A DNA stretch of 64,000 nt from Trinickia sp. Y13 (GTDB lineage: Bacteria > Pseudomonadota > Gammaproteobacteria > Burkholderiales > Burkholderiaceae), in NCBI RefSeq assembly GCF_029522115.1, contig NZ_JAKWFK010000013.1, positions 1-64,000 on the forward strand, read 5' to 3'. The first letter of the stretch is position 1, and each line of letters opens with the position of its first letter. Shown here one piece after another: positions 9,106 to 19,222 of this stretch. A program made the position numbers and the translations under genes. Below the pieces are notes generated by a model. It ran no database searches. It was not told the origin of the DNA and saw only the letters and a list, made by a program, of their open reading frames with translations.

Positions 9106-9262
9106 CTACAAGATCGCCAGCGATTCCGTCATGTTTTGCCGCATGTAGTCGAGAAACCGCTTCTGGAACAGCATCGTGTGCTCGTGCGCGGCTCTTTCGG
9201 CGGCATCGGCATCTTTCCTTGCGATCGCATCGATCAGTTCGTCATGGTCGCGCCCGAGCTTA
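9106..9262 (-). pseudogene. C-terminal fragment of a GntR/FCD-domain regulator
   Basis: The last 50 or so residues (HDELIDAIARKDADAAERAA, then LFQKRFLDYM) are the end of an FCD ligand-binding domain of GntR-family regulators: metal-site HxEL/I, the ARKDADAAERAAHEH helix and the closing LDYM. The DNA-binding half is gone. The reading frame is fused upstream to integrase sequence, with the join near 9262. Confidence 0.7.
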
Positions 9263-9715
9263 GGTGTATCGACGTCGCGCACATCGGCCTTGTCGATAAT
9301 CGGATAGGCATAGGTAGCGAGCGTGTTCTCCCACTGCTGGGCGTACTTCTTGTTTTTCCAACTGCCCTTATGGCGCGCAATATAGTCCACCGCCTGGCTG
9401 AACACCAGCCCCCCCGGCGACGCTAGGGCTGCGCGTTCGCGATTGGCCTTCTGCGCATCTATAGGATCAGCGCCATCGGCGACCGAGCTTGCGACAGCGG
9501 GCGGCCTCCACACGCGCTTCAGCGAGAGAGATAGCTGAAAGCGGCCCGAGCCCCATCCACCCGGAACGCCGCTCGATCATGTAGCGAAAGATCCAAGACC
9601 GAGCGCCGCTCGCCGATATCTGCAAATAGAGCCCACCACCGTCGGGGTAATAGCCCGGCGCGATCTCCCGCGAGATGCGCAAAGCATTGAGGCGATAAAG
9701 TTGTTTAGAGTCCAT
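9263..9715 (-). pseudogene. P4-type integrase, truncated and frameshifted
   Basis: From ATG-9715 the frame encodes the N-terminal arm-binding domain of P4-like integrases (PDGGGLYLQISASGARSWIF, then GLGPLSAISLAEAR), then stops at 9467. After a frameshift near 9480-9500 a second frame continues with DGADPIDAQK and the core-binding segment that runs to VRDVDTP near 9265. There the family sequence ends abruptly and FCD sequence begins. The catalytic tyrosine-recombinase domain is absent, so it is dead. It lies directly after the 3' end of the tRNA-Ser gene in the same orientation, the standard position for such integrases. Confidence 0.8.
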
Positions 9716-9809
9716 GGCCTACCCACAAACCATGCTGCGATTATGTGGGTAGCCCTGGGAGGCGGCAAGAACATTAAGACCAACAAAACGCCCGTCAGAT
9801 AAGGCTGAG

Positions 9810-9866
9810 CGAGATTTGCTGAGAATCGGCGGGACCGCCTGAGAAGCTTGACTGGCGGAGAGAGGG
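9810..9866. repeat. Proximal att-like repeat at the tRNA-Ser 3' end
   Basis: This segment matches 1542-1591 over about 50 bases with small gaps and includes the acceptor-end GACTGGCGGAGAGAGGG. Together the two copies bracket an 8.3-kb segment carrying the integrase remnant, the type VI relics and the sulfur amino-acid locus. Confidence 0.65.
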
Positions 9867-9943
9867 GGATTCGAACCCCCGATAGGCTGTTAACCTATAC
9901 ACGCTTTCCAGGCGTGCGACTTAAACCGCTCATCCATCTCTCC
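9853..9943 (-). tRNA. tRNA-Ser (anticodon GGA)
   Basis: On the minus strand the acceptor arms GGAGAGA and TCTCTCC pair. The anticodon loop CTGGAAA gives anticodon GGA (complement at 9907-9909), a long variable arm typical of tRNA-Ser follows, and the T-arm contains GGTTCGAATCC. A G discriminator and CCA end are encoded at 9853-9856. The 3' end doubles as the integration site of the neighbouring island. Confidence 0.95.
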
Positions 9944-10106
9944 GAGAGCCGAGGATTATAGCAGAGTCTGCAAGTGGTGCGCATGCGCTCGGCACAATCC
10001 ACACGAAGGCCCGCTCGCCCCTCTACATCGGCCCACTTCGCCCAGCCTCCAAACGGATTCGTCATAGAATCGGACCCGTCCTCGAACACCGCCCCGGGAG
10101 TTCCCC

Positions 10107-11609
10107 ATGACGCATTCGATCCAAGGCAACAAACGCTGGCTGGCGCTCATCGTTCTATGTCTCGGCGTGCTCATGATCGTGCTCGACACCACGATCGTCA
10201 ACGTTGCGTTGCCCTCGATCGCCGCGGACCTCGGCTTCACCGAAACCTCGCTGGTGTGGGTCGTGAACGCCTACATGCTCACCTTCGGCGGTTGCCTGCT
10301 GCTTGGCGGACGCCTCGGCGATCTTTACGGCCATCGCAAGCTGTTCCTCGGCGGCATCACGCTCTTCACGCTCGCCTCCCTCGCCTGCGGCCTAGCGAAC
10401 TCCCAGGCGCTACTGGTCTGCGCCCGCGCCGTCCAGGGCTTGGGCGGCGCCGTCGTCTCCGCCGTTTCGCTCTCGCTCATCATGAATCTGTTCACCGAGA
10501 CCGGCGAACGCGCCAAAGCGATGGGCGTGTATGGCTTTGTCTGCGCGGGCGGCGGCAGCATCGGCGTATTGCTCGGCGGCTTGCTGACGAACCTGCTCAG
10601 CTGGCACTGGATCTTTCTCGTGAACCTGCCCATCGGCATCGCCGTCTACGCACTTTGCATGGCCCTCCTGCCCCAGGCACCCGGCCATGCTCACGGCGAA
10701 CGGCTCGACGTGGCCGGCGCCGTGACCGTCACGGCTTCGTTGATGCTGGCCGTCTACGCCGTCGTCAACGGCAACAAAGCCGGTTGGACCTCGGTGCAAA
10801 CGCTCGGCCTCTTGCTCGCGGCGCTCGTGCTCATGGCAGCGTTTCTAACCATCGAAGCCCGCGCGCAGCATCCGTTGATGCCGCTCGCCCTCTTCCGCCT
10901 GCGCAACGTCGCAACCGCCAACGTCGCTGGCGTCCTGTGGGCCGCCGCCATGTTCGCGTGGTTCTTCATCTCCGCGTTGTATCTGCAGCGCGTCCTCGGC
11001 TATCGCCCCTTGCAAGTCGGCTTGGCGTTCTTGCCGGCCAACCTGATCATGGCGTTGTTTTCGCTCGGCCTGTCGGCGCGCGTGGTGATGCGCTTCGGTC
11101 TGCGTCTTCCGCTGGCAGTAGGCCTGCTGGCCGCGGCGTGCGGTCTAGCGCTGTTCGCTCGCGCGCCCGTAGACGGCACCTTCGTATTCGACGTGTTGCC
11201 CGGCATGGTCCTGCTCGGCGTCGGCGCAGGCATCGCCTTCAATCCCATGCTGCTCGCCGCCATGAGCGACGTCGATCCGAGCGATTCCGGCCTCGCATCG
11301 GGCATCGTCAACACCTCATTCATGATGGGCGGCGCGCTCGGCCTCGCGGTGCTGGCAAGTCTCGCCGCCGCGCGCAGCGACGCGCTGCAGGCCTCGGCAA
11401 GCGCAGCGACGGCGCTCAATAGCGGCTATCACGTTGCGTTTTGGTTCGGGGCTCTCTTTGCTGCCGCAGCAGGCGCGATTGGCGGCTCGCTGCTGCGGCC
11501 GGGTCGACCCAGCGGCGCCGGCATGCAATCGGCCGCGGACCACGACAGCGCAACGCCAACCGGCCCCGCACCGACTAACCGAAAAGAAGCCACGAGGGAA
11601 CACTACTGA
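10107..11609 (+). CDS. DHA2-type MFS multidrug exporter
   Basis: A 500-residue inner-membrane antiporter of the 14-span drug:H+ family (EmrB/QacA class). The first span ends in LDTTIVNVALPSIAADL, the DHA2 signature, and the loop LLGGRLGDLYGHRK matches MFS motif A. It probably pumps out toxic organic compounds. It stands alone between the tRNA-Ser gene and the convergent symporter genes, without an EmrA-type adaptor or regulator next to it, so substrate and control are unknown. The C-terminal 40 residues are hydrophilic and variable, as is usual. Confidence 0.88.
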   Translation: MTHSIQGNKRWLALIVLCLGVLMIVLDTTIVNVALPSIAADLGFTETSLVWVVNAYMLTFGGCLLLGGRLGDLYGHRKLFLGGITLFTLASLACGLANSQALLVCARAVQGLGGAVVSAVSLSLIMNLFTETGERAKAMGVYGFVCAGGGSIGVLLGGLLTNLLSWHWIFLVNLPIGIAVYALCMALLPQAPGHAHGERLDVAGAVTVTASLMLAVYAVVNGNKAGWTSVQTLGLLLAALVLMAAFLTIEARAQHPLMPLALFRLRNVATANVAGVLWAAAMFAWFFISALYLQRVLGYRPLQVGLAFLPANLIMALFSLGLSARVVMRFGLRLPLAVGLLAAACGLALFARAPVDGTFVFDVLPGMVLLGVGAGIAFNPMLLAAMSDVDPSDSGLASGIVNTSFMMGGALGLAVLASLAAARSDALQASASAATALNSGYHVAFWFGALFAAAAGAIGGSLLRPGRPSGAGMQSAADHDSATPTGPAPTNRKEATREHY

Positions 11610-11696
11610 CCTGACCGCTCTGGGCACGCGCGGCCTCGCTCCGCCGCCATCCACTGCGCGTGCAACAGCGCGCCTTCGTCGTCTGAGGGTGCGCCT

Positions 11697-13715
11697 TTAT
11701 GGATGCCGAATGTAATCGACGAGTGCCTTCGTATAAGCATCGGGCGCTCGATCGAGCAAGCTCACCACGATCGTCGCCGCGAACCCAGCCGGTACACCGA
11801 ATACGCCGGAACTGATCGGATCGATGCCGAACCAGCGCGCCCCCGCGAACCCTGTCAGCTGCCTGAAATACGGATACGTCGAGACGATGTAATACACGCA
11901 TACGCCCAACCCCGCGAGCATGCCCGCCACGGCGCCGCGCTGCGTCGTGCGCTTCCAAAACACGCCGAGCACGAGCACGGGGAAAAAACTCGACGCCGCA
12001 AGAGAAAATGCCGCGCCCACCAAGAACAAGATGTTCCCCGTATTGAGCGAGGCCACATACGACGCGAACAACGCCACGCCCAGCAGCAATATCTTCGAGA
12101 TCGTCACGCGCCGCTGACTAGACGCCGAGGGATCGACCATGTGGTAGTAGACGTCGTGCGATAACGCATTGGCGATCGTCAGCAATAAACCATCGGCGGT
12201 CGACAACGCCGCTGCCAATGCCCCCGCCGCAACCAAGCCGGAGATGACATACGGCAACCCGGCAATTTCCGGCGCCGCCAGCACGATCATATCGGGCTGC
12301 ATTCGAATCGCCGACCAGCGGATCACGCCCTCGCCGTTCCCGTCGCCAATGCTGAGCAGCGTCGGCTCCGCACGATGCCACTGCGTCACCCACGCAGGCC
12401 AGTCGGACATCGGCCGCCCCACGAGATGCGTCAACACCTCATACTTGATGAGCACCGCCAGCACCGGCGCGCTCACATAGAACAACGCAATGAAGAATAA
12501 CGTCCACGCCACCGAACGCCGCGCAGAGCCGACGGACGTCGTCGTGTGATAGCGCGTCAGAATGTGCGGCAGACTCGCCGTGCCGAGCGACAAGCACAGC
12601 AATAGCGACAAAAAATTGCGTTCGTGCGTGCGCCGTTCGTCATCGTTAGGCGCGGGAAACGGTTCGTGCATCGGCACGGGATCGGTGGCGCGCGCGAGCA
12701 GGTCGTCACGCGCCTGCGTCCAAACGATACGGGCGGCGTGCGCATCGCGCGGAAATGCTTCGAGCGCGGCCTCGCGCTGATGAATCTCCCTGAGCGGCCC
12801 ATTGCGTCGACGCAGGGTGTCCAACTCGCGCATGAGGCTCGCTTTCTCGTCGAGATACGAACCTGGCAACGCAGCGATTTGTGCGTCGATGTGAGCGGCT
12901 CGGTCCCGATACGCTGCGCGCACGCTGCGTTCTTCAGGCGCGTCGCGCACCGCGCGGTCCAGCTTCTCCATGCGCTGCATCAGCCGGCCATAGGTCAGTT
13001 GCGGCACCCATCCGAGGCCATCTTTGTGCGCGATCATCGACACCGGTATCAAGAACGCGCTGATGAGAATGATGTACTGCGCCACCTGCGTCCACGTCAC
13101 CGCGCGCATGCCGCCAAGAAACGAACAGACGAGGATGCCGGCCAGCCCGCATGCGATGCCGATCGCAAAGTCCACGCCGATGAAACGCGTCGCGATGATC
13201 CCCACGCCTTGGATCTGCGCGACGAGATAAACGAACGAACACAGGATGGCCGCCATCGCGGCGATACCCCGCACGACGTTGCTCGAATAGCGTGTGCCCA
13301 AAAAATCGGGAATCGTATAGCGCGCGAGCTTGCGCACGTAGGGCGCAAGCAAGAACGCAACGAGACAGTAGCCGCCCGTCCATCCCATCAGATACGCGAG
13401 CCCATCGTAGCCCGTCGCGTAGATCGAGCCGGCCAAGCCGATGAAGGAAGCCGCGGAGAGCCAGTCCGCCGCTGTCGCCATGCCGTTGAATGCCGCGGGC
13501 ACGCGCCGCCCCGCCACGTAGTATTCGACCAGATCGGATGTGCGCGACAGCAAGCCGATCACGGCATACACGGCGATCGGCACGAATAGGAATACATAGC
13601 CGACCCAAACACCCGGCCCCGCCGCACGTTCGACACGCCACATCGCATAGATGAACAGCAGGAAGCCGAGCGTATAGAGCGCATACGCGCGCACCAGCCG
13701 GTTCACGAGCTTCAT
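11697..13715 (-). CDS. Sodium:solute symporter (VC_2705 subfamily), likely monocarboxylate uptake
   Basis: A 672-residue SSS-family membrane protein with about 13 spans. The SSS signature region is visible (GWTGGYCLVAFLLAPYVRK, then YTIPDFLGTRY). A hydrophilic insert of roughly 130 residues (about 230-365, rich in Arg/Asp/Glu) sits between spans; such an insert is typical of the VC_2705 subfamily paired with DUF4212 subunits. Its start overlaps the stop of the DUF4212 gene by four bases (ATGA), indicating coupled translation. Position downstream of acs suggests acetate or another short monocarboxylate as substrate, by analogy with actP next to acs. Confidence 0.85.
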   Translation of the reverse strand: MKLVNRLVRAYALYTLGFLLFIYAMWRVERAAGPGVWVGYVFLFVPIAVYAVIGLLSRTSDLVEYYVAGRRVPAAFNGMATAADWLSAASFIGLAGSIYATGYDGLAYLMGWTGGYCLVAFLLAPYVRKLARYTIPDFLGTRYSSNVVRGIAAMAAILCSFVYLVAQIQGVGIIATRFIGVDFAIGIACGLAGILVCSFLGGMRAVTWTQVAQYIILISAFLIPVSMIAHKDGLGWVPQLTYGRLMQRMEKLDRAVRDAPEERSVRAAYRDRAAHIDAQIAALPGSYLDEKASLMRELDTLRRRNGPLREIHQREAALEAFPRDAHAARIVWTQARDDLLARATDPVPMHEPFPAPNDDERRTHERNFLSLLLCLSLGTASLPHILTRYHTTTSVGSARRSVAWTLFFIALFYVSAPVLAVLIKYEVLTHLVGRPMSDWPAWVTQWHRAEPTLLSIGDGNGEGVIRWSAIRMQPDMIVLAAPEIAGLPYVISGLVAAGALAAALSTADGLLLTIANALSHDVYYHMVDPSASSQRRVTISKILLLGVALFASYVASLNTGNILFLVGAAFSLAASSFFPVLVLGVFWKRTTQRGAVAGMLAGLGVCVYYIVSTYPYFRQLTGFAGARWFGIDPISSGVFGVPAGFAATIVVSLLDRAPDAYTKALVDYIRHP

Positions 13716-14095
13716 CGCGCGGCGTCCTCAGTGGCGTCCCTAGTGGCGCCGCTCGCGGCATCGGTCACGACATCGGCATCGGCGGCCAGTCGCAAGCGCT
13801 GGTCCGCGCGCGTCATCGCCGCGATGTAGATGACGATCAGCAGCAGATAGATGAGAATCGCGCCTTGAGCGCCGAGGTAGAACGGCAATCGAAACCCGGC
13901 CACACGCACACTCGACAACGTCCGCGCGAAGAGGGGGACGACGAACGAGACGGCGAAGCCGATCAGCATCAGCACACTAATCAGCATCACATTGAAGCGC
14001 CAGTAACGCCGATGGGCAGCAGCCATTGCGCGCGATACCGGAGGCGGTTCGAGCGAGGTTTGTGCAATGGGATCGAAGGAGCGTGGCGCGGCCAT
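13712..14095 (-). CDS. DUF4212 small subunit of the solute symporter
   Basis: A 127-residue protein with two membrane spans (about 32-55 and 70-95) and the family phrase MAAAHRRYWRFNVMLI. DUF4212 proteins are the small partners of VC_2705-type sodium:solute symporters. I start it at ATG-14095 (MAAPRSFDPI) rather than the TTG at 14110, because an AGG lies just upstream and the TTG falls inside the terminator's U-tract. It overlaps the symporter gene by ATGA. Confidence 0.8.
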   Translation of the reverse strand: MAAPRSFDPIAQTSLEPPPVSRAMAAAHRRYWRFNVMLISVLMLIGFAVSFVVPLFARTLSSVRVAGFRLPFYLGAQGAILIYLLLIVIYIAAMTRADQRLRLAADADVVTDAASGATRDATEDAAR

Positions 14096-14108
14096 GCGCC
14101 TATGTATC

Positions 14109-14151
14109 AAAAAGGCGCGGCACGGGCAATCGGGATTGTCCGCGCCGCGCC
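14109..14151 (-). terminator. Intrinsic terminator after acs
   Basis: Two 17-base arms (14114-14130 and 14135-14151, paired except for two wobble positions) enclose a four-base loop and are followed on the minus strand by TTTTTG. It lies between acs and the symporter genes, so the two units may be transcribed separately or by partial read-through. Confidence 0.8.
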
Positions 14152-14226
14152 TGATCGCCGCGCCGCAAGTGGCCTAAAACGAGCACCGCACGCGCCGCTA
14201 CGACGGGCGCGACGCGGCGCCGCCCG

Positions 14227-16209
14227 TCAACGCACCTGCGCGAGCTGATCGAGAATCGCGGGATTCTCCAGCGTCGAGACGTCTTGCGTGATCTCTTCGC
14301 CCTTGGCCAGCGAGCGCAGCAAGCGCCGCATGATCTTGCCGGAGCGGGTCTTCGGCAGGTTCTCGCCGAAGCGCACGTCCTTGGGCTTCGCGATCGGCCC
14401 GATCTCCTTGCCTACCCAAGCGCGCAACTCGTTGGCGAGCTTGACCGCCTCCTCGCCTTCCGGACGCGGCCGCTTGAGCACGACGAATGCGACAACGGCT
14501 TCCCCCGTCGTATCGTCGGGACGGCCCACCACGGCCGCTTCGGCGACCATCGGATTGGACACCAACGCCGACTCGATCTCCATCGTCCCGAGGCGGTGGC
14601 CCGAGACGTTGAGCACGTCGTCGATGCGGCCCATGATCGTGAAGTAGCCCGTTTCCTTGTCACGCACCGAGCCATCGCCAGCCAGATAGAGCTTGCCGCC
14701 CAACTCCTCCGGGAAATAGCTCTTCTTGAAGCGTTCGGGGTCGCCCCAGACGGTGCGCAGCATCGCCGGCCACGGCCGCTTCACGACGAGAATGCCGCCC
14801 TGCCCGTTCGGCACGTCCTGGCCCGTCTCGTCGACGATCGCAGCCATGATGCCCGGCAGCGGCAAAGTGCAGGAGCCCGGCACGAGCGGCGTCGCCCCCG
14901 GCATCGGCGCAATCATGTGCCCGCCCGTTTCCGTCTGCCACCACGTATCGACCACGGGGCAACGCGCACCGCCCACTTGCTCGTGATACCAGATCCACGC
15001 TTCAGGATTGATCGGTTCGCCAACGGTTCCGAGAATGCGCAAGCTCGACAAGTCGTAGCTCTTGGGATGCACCTTGGCGTCCGCCTCGGCAATCTTGATC
15101 AGCGAACGGATGGCCGTGGGCGCCGTATAGAAGATGCTGACCTTGTGCTTCTCGATCATGTTCCAGAAGCGGCCGCCGTCGGGGTAGGTCGGCACGCCTT
15201 CGAACACGACCTGCGTCGCGCCGAGCGCAAGCGGCCCATAGGTGATGTACGTGTGGCCCGTGACCCAGCCGATATCGGCCGTGCACCAGAACACGTCCGA
15301 CGGCTTCCAGTCGAACGTCCATTTGATGGTCTGCGCGGCCCACAAGAGGTAGCCGCCCGTGCTGTGCTGCACGCCCTTGGGCTTGCCCGTCGAGCCCGAC
15401 GTATAGAGCACGAACAAGGGATGCTCGGCGCCGACCCATTCGGGCTCGCAGGTATCGGCTTCCTGCGCGACAGCCTCGTGCATCCAAAGATCGCGCGATG
15501 CATCCCACTCGACCTTGCCGCCCGTGCGGCGATAGACGATCACGCTCTTGACGGCTTCGCATCCGCCCATCGCAAGCGCTTCGTCGGCAATCGCTTTGAG
15601 CGGCAGCGCCTTGCCGCCGCGCATTTGCTCGTCCGCCGTGACGAGCGCAACCGCGCCGACGTCCACGAGCCGCTCGTTGAGCGACTTCGACGAAAATCCG
15701 CCGAACACGACCGAATGCGGCGCGCCGATACGCGCGCAAGCCTGCATCGCGATGACGCCTTCGATCGACATCGGCATATAGATGACGACGCGATCGCCCT
15801 TCTTCACGCCGCGCCGCTTGAGCACATTGGCGAAGCGGCAGACGCGTTGCAACAAGTCCTGGTACGTGACGCGCGTGACGGCGCCGTCGTCGGCCTCGAA
15901 GACGATCGCCGTGCGATCGCCCTTGCCCGCTTCGACATGACGGTCCAGGCAGTTGTGCGACGCGTTCAGTTCGCCGTCCTCGAACCACGTGTAAAACGGC
16001 GCATTCGTTTCGTCGAGCACCTTGCTGAACGGCTTGCGCCACGTGAGGGTGTCGCGCGCGAGCTTCGCCCAAAAGCCGTCGTAATCCCGCTCGGCCTCGG
16101 CCATCAGCGCCCGGTATGCGTCCATTCCCGAAATCGTCGCCCCGGCCACGCTTTCCGCGGACGGCGCGAACACCCGACTTTCGTGAAGAACAGATTCAAT
16201 CGCAGACAT
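14227..16209 (-). CDS. acs: Acetyl-CoA synthetase
   Basis: A 660-residue AMP-forming enzyme that converts acetate, ATP and CoA to acetyl-CoA in the cytoplasm. Markers include the P-loop [19 protein letters not shown] and the C-terminal [10 protein letters not shown] whose lysine is the catalytic and regulatory acetylation site. I take ATG-16209 ([10 protein letters not shown]), which has AAGGGAG upstream and gives the standard length; the open frame extends further to 16416. The DUF4212/SSS uptake pair follows after a terminator, making a logical acetate-use cluster. Confidence 0.95.
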   Translation of the reverse strand: MSAIESVLHESRVFAPSAESVAGATISGMDAYRALMAEAERDYDGFWAKLARDTLTWRKPFSKVLDETNAPFYTWFEDGELNASHNCLDRHVEAGKGDRTAIVFEADDGAVTRVTYQDLLQRVCRFANVLKRRGVKKGDRVVIYMPMSIEGVIAMQACARIGAPHSVVFGGFSSKSLNERLVDVGAVALVTADEQMRGGKALPLKAIADEALAMGGCEAVKSVIVYRRTGGKVEWDASRDLWMHEAVAQEADTCEPEWVGAEHPLFVLYTSGSTGKPKGVQHSTGGYLLWAAQTIKWTFDWKPSDVFWCTADIGWVTGHTYITYGPLALGATQVVFEGVPTYPDGGRFWNMIEKHKVSIFYTAPTAIRSLIKIAEADAKVHPKSYDLSSLRILGTVGEPINPEAWIWYHEQVGGARCPVVDTWWQTETGGHMIAPMPGATPLVPGSCTLPLPGIMAAIVDETGQDVPNGQGGILVVKRPWPAMLRTVWGDPERFKKSYFPEELGGKLYLAGDGSVRDKETGYFTIMGRIDDVLNVSGHRLGTMEIESALVSNPMVAEAAVVGRPDDTTGEAVVAFVVLKRPRPEGEEAVKLANELRAWVGKEIGPIAKPKDVRFGENLPKTRSGKIMRRLLRSLAKGEEITQDVSTLENPAILDQLAQVR

Positions 16210-16598
16210 CGACAACTCCCTTATGGACAAGATGAAATCTGAATCCGGCGCCGGCCGATTTCGGCAGCGAACACATGCCGCGAAGCCGCGCGAGAAAGCA
16301 TGAATGCCGCATCGCAACGAAGCCGGGCGCAATAACGCAGTATGCGGCAACGACCGGCGCTCCCGGCGCCGCTCACCGCCCAACATGACGCGAGGCGCCG
16401 CACCCCGCTCCGACAATAGTCACCGCACAGTAAAGGCAACAACTTACCGGCTACTTACAGTGCGCGCCATAGACCGTTCGGACAGTTCGGTAGATCGCGG
16501 AGCGCGTTGCAGGGCCTCGCTTCGAAGCCTCCTGCGGGTTTACGCTGCCACACGCATACCCCTACAATGCTAGCCGAACTTTCCCCCTGAGTTACAGC
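16210..16598. other. Divergent promoter gap between acs and an EamA gene
   Basis: This 389-base gap should hold the promoters of acs (minus) and the EamA exporter (plus). I see no convincing RNA structure, repeat or small gene. The short ORFs in it have no family resemblance. Confidence 0.5.
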
Positions 16599-17501
16599 GT
16601 GAATCGATACGCCTGGTTCCTCATCGCCGCGATGCTGCTCGTCGGCAGCAACGTCGGCATCGGCAAGTCGATCGTCGCTTTCGTCCCCGTGCTCGTGTTC
16701 GCACTGCTGCGCTTCGTCATTGCGCTCGCCGTGCTCTGGCCGCTGCTGCGGCCGTCGAAGATGCGACGGGTCGCACGCGGCGAATGGCTCAATTTGTTTC
16801 TACAAGCGCTGTTCGGTACATTCGGGTTTACGCTGCTCATGCTGAGCGGCGTGGCGCGAACGAGCGCCGTCGCCGCCGGTGTCATCACGAGCACCATCCC
16901 CGCCGTCGTCGCGCTGTTCGCATGGGCGTTCCTCGGCGAACGGCCCAATCTGCGCGCAGTTGCGTCGATCGTGCTCGCAATGGTCGGCATCGTCGCGGTC
17001 AATCTGTCCCACACGCAGGCATCGGAGGGCGCAGCCGCCCAAGCCGGATCGCTGGTCGGCAACCTCATGGTGCTCGGCGCCGTCTGTTGCGAATCGCTCT
17101 ATGTCATTTTGTCGCGGCGGCTCACGCAAACGCTCGCCGCCATCGATATTTGCGCCTACACCCATCTGTTCGGGTTTTTGCTGATGCTGCCGCTCGGCAT
17201 CAAAGCGCTGGCGGGCTTCGACTATCGGGCCGTGCCGCCCGGCATCTGGGCGCTGACGCTCTGGTACGGGCTTTCGGCCAGCATCTTTTCCTTTTGGCTA
17301 TGGATGAAGGGCATCCGCCACGTGCATGGCTCGCTCGCGGGCGTGTTCAGCGCCGTCCTGCCGATCGCGGCGGCGGCCTACGGCATCGTGTTCCTCCACG
17401 AGCGCCCGACGCTCGCCCACGGCATCGCGCTGGCGTGTGTCGTCACGGGCATTGCGATCGCGAGCGTCAACCTCAAGCGCGCGCCGCCCGTCGCACCGTG
17501 A
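16599..17501 (+). CDS. EamA/DMT-family metabolite exporter
   Basis: A 300-residue inner-membrane protein made of two homologous EamA repeats of five spans each (about 1-140 and 150-290), as in the YdcZ/RhtA-like drug/metabolite transporters. The start is GTG-16599. Family phrases such as AVVALFAWAFLGERPNLRAV and AAYGIVFLHERPTLAHGIAL close the two repeats. The substrate is unknown. It is monocistronic, between acs and fumarase. Confidence 0.85.
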   Translation: MNRYAWFLIAAMLLVGSNVGIGKSIVAFVPVLVFALLRFVIALAVLWPLLRPSKMRRVARGEWLNLFLQALFGTFGFTLLMLSGVARTSAVAAGVITSTIPAVVALFAWAFLGERPNLRAVASIVLAMVGIVAVNLSHTQASEGAAAQAGSLVGNLMVLGAVCCESLYVILSRRLTQTLAAIDICAYTHLFGFLLMLPLGIKALAGFDYRAVPPGIWALTLWYGLSASIFSFWLWMKGIRHVHGSLAGVFSAVLPIAAAAYGIVFLHERPTLAHGIALACVVTGIAIASVNLKRAPPVAP

Positions 17502-17647
17502 GAGAAGTTCGGTCAGCGGCGCGGCGGGACGGCCGCTTGCGCAGCGCGGTACAATAACCCGATTTTTTGCGCCCTTTCAACGCCCTTCCGGCGCGCTGAA
17601 AAGTGCGATTGTTTCGACTTGCCGCTCCGTCCCCACAGCATCCAGCC

Positions 17648-19183
17648 ATGACAGTCATCAAACAGGAAGACCTCATCCAGAGCGTCGCCGACGCGCTGCA
17701 GTACATCAGCTACTACCACCCGCTCGACTACATCCAGGCGCTCGGGCGTGCGTACGAGCTCGAACAAAGCCCCGCTGCGAAAGATGCGATCGCGCAGATC
17801 CTCACGAACAGCCGGATGTGCGCCGAAGGCCACCGGCCGATCTGCCAGGACACCGGCATCGTCACGGTCTTTTTGAAGATCGGCATGGACGTGCGTTGGG
17901 GCAGCGAGGCCGGCGCGGCCACGATGAGCGTGACCGACATGGTCAACGAAGGCGTGCGCCGCGGCTATCTGAATCCCGACAACGTGTTGCGCGCCTCGAT
18001 CGTCAATCCGCCCGAAGGCGCCCGCAAGAACACGAAGGACAACACGCCTGCCGTCATCCACTATGAGATCGTGCCCGGCGACAAGGTCGACGTGCAGGTC
18101 GCGGCCAAGGGCGGCGGCTCGGAAAACAAGTCGAAGTTCGCGATGCTGAACCCCTCGGATTCGATCGTCGATTGGGTCCTGAAGACGGTGCCGACGATGG
18201 GCGCGGGCTGGTGCCCGCCCGGCATGCTCGGCATCGGCATCGGCGGCACGGCCGAGAAGGCGATGCTGATGGCCAAGGAATCGCTGATGGATCCCATCGA
18301 CATCCAGGACATCATCGCGCGCGGTCCGCGCGATTGGATCGAAGAGCTACGCGTCGAGTTGCACGAGAAGGTGAACGCGCTCGGTATCGGCGCTCAGGGC
18401 CTCGGCGGCTTGGCAACGGTGCTCGATGTGAAGATCATGGCAGCGCCCACGCACGCGGCATCCAAACCGATCGCCATCATCCCGAACTGCGCGGCGACGC
18501 GCCATGCGCACTTCACGTTGGACGGCACGGGCGCGGCCCATCTCGAAGCGCCGCCGCTCGACGCTTGGCCGAAGGTGCATTGGCAGCCGAACACGGAGAC
18601 GAGCAAGCGCGTCGATCTGAACACGCTCACGCCCGAGGAAGTCGCGAGCTGGAAGCCGGGGCAAACGCTGCTGCTGTCGGGCAAGATGCTGACCGGGCGC
18701 GACGCGGCGCACAAGCGCATCGCCGACATGCTGGCCAAGGGCGAGAAGCTGCCCGTGGACTTCACGAATCGCGTGATCTATTACGTCGGCCCGGTCGATC
18801 CGGTCCGCGACGAAGTGGTGGGGCCCGCAGGCCCGACCACGGCCACGCGCATGGATAAGTTCACCGAGATGATGCTCGCGCAAACGGGGCTCATCTCGAT
18901 GGTCGGCAAGGCCGAGCGCGGCCCCGTCGCCATCGACGCGATCAAGAAGCACAAGGCGGCCTACCTGATGGCAGTGGGCGGCGCGGCGTATCTCGTGTCG
19001 AAGGCGATTCGCGGCGCGAAGGTGCTCGCGTTCGAAGATCTCGGGATGGAAGCCATCTACGAGTTCGACGTCGCCGATATGCCGGTGACGGTCGCCGTCG
19101 ATTCGACCGGCACGTCGGTGCACCAAACGGGTCCGAAGGAGTGGCAAGCCAAAATCGGCAAGCTCCCGGTCGTCACGGCATAA
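17648..19183 (+). CDS. fumA: Fumarate hydratase, class I (4Fe-4S)
   Basis: A 511-residue class I fumarase interconverting fumarate and malate in the TCA cycle. The alpha part carries GHRPICQDTGIVTVF, and the beta part (from about residue 340) carries TGRDAAHKRI and the Fe-S related GPTTATRMDKF region. The usual fused alpha-beta length is kept. ATG-17648 gives the family start MTVIKQEDLI; the open frame begins upstream at 17603. A clean terminator follows at 19223-19248. Confidence 0.93.
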   Translation: MTVIKQEDLIQSVADALQYISYYHPLDYIQALGRAYELEQSPAAKDAIAQILTNSRMCAEGHRPICQDTGIVTVFLKIGMDVRWGSEAGAATMSVTDMVNEGVRRGYLNPDNVLRASIVNPPEGARKNTKDNTPAVIHYEIVPGDKVDVQVAAKGGGSENKSKFAMLNPSDSIVDWVLKTVPTMGAGWCPPGMLGIGIGGTAEKAMLMAKESLMDPIDIQDIIARGPRDWIEELRVELHEKVNALGIGAQGLGGLATVLDVKIMAAPTHAASKPIAIIPNCAATRHAHFTLDGTGAAHLEAPPLDAWPKVHWQPNTETSKRVDLNTLTPEEVASWKPGQTLLLSGKMLTGRDAAHKRIADMLAKGEKLPVDFTNRVIYYVGPVDPVRDEVVGPAGPTTATRMDKFTEMMLAQTGLISMVGKAERGPVAIDAIKKHKAAYLMAVGGAAYLVSKAIRGAKVLAFEDLGMEAIYEFDVADMPVTVAVDSTGTSVHQTGPKEWQAKIGKLPVVTA

Positions 19184-19222
19184 GCGGCCTATCTCGAAAG
19201 AGAAGGCTGTGTTTGACGAGGA

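Noticed and set aside
14284-16242. 652-codon plus-strand ORF opposite acs
   Set aside because: It is the antisense shadow of a clear acs gene in GC-rich DNA; its sequence is Arg/His/Ala-rich with no family resemblance.
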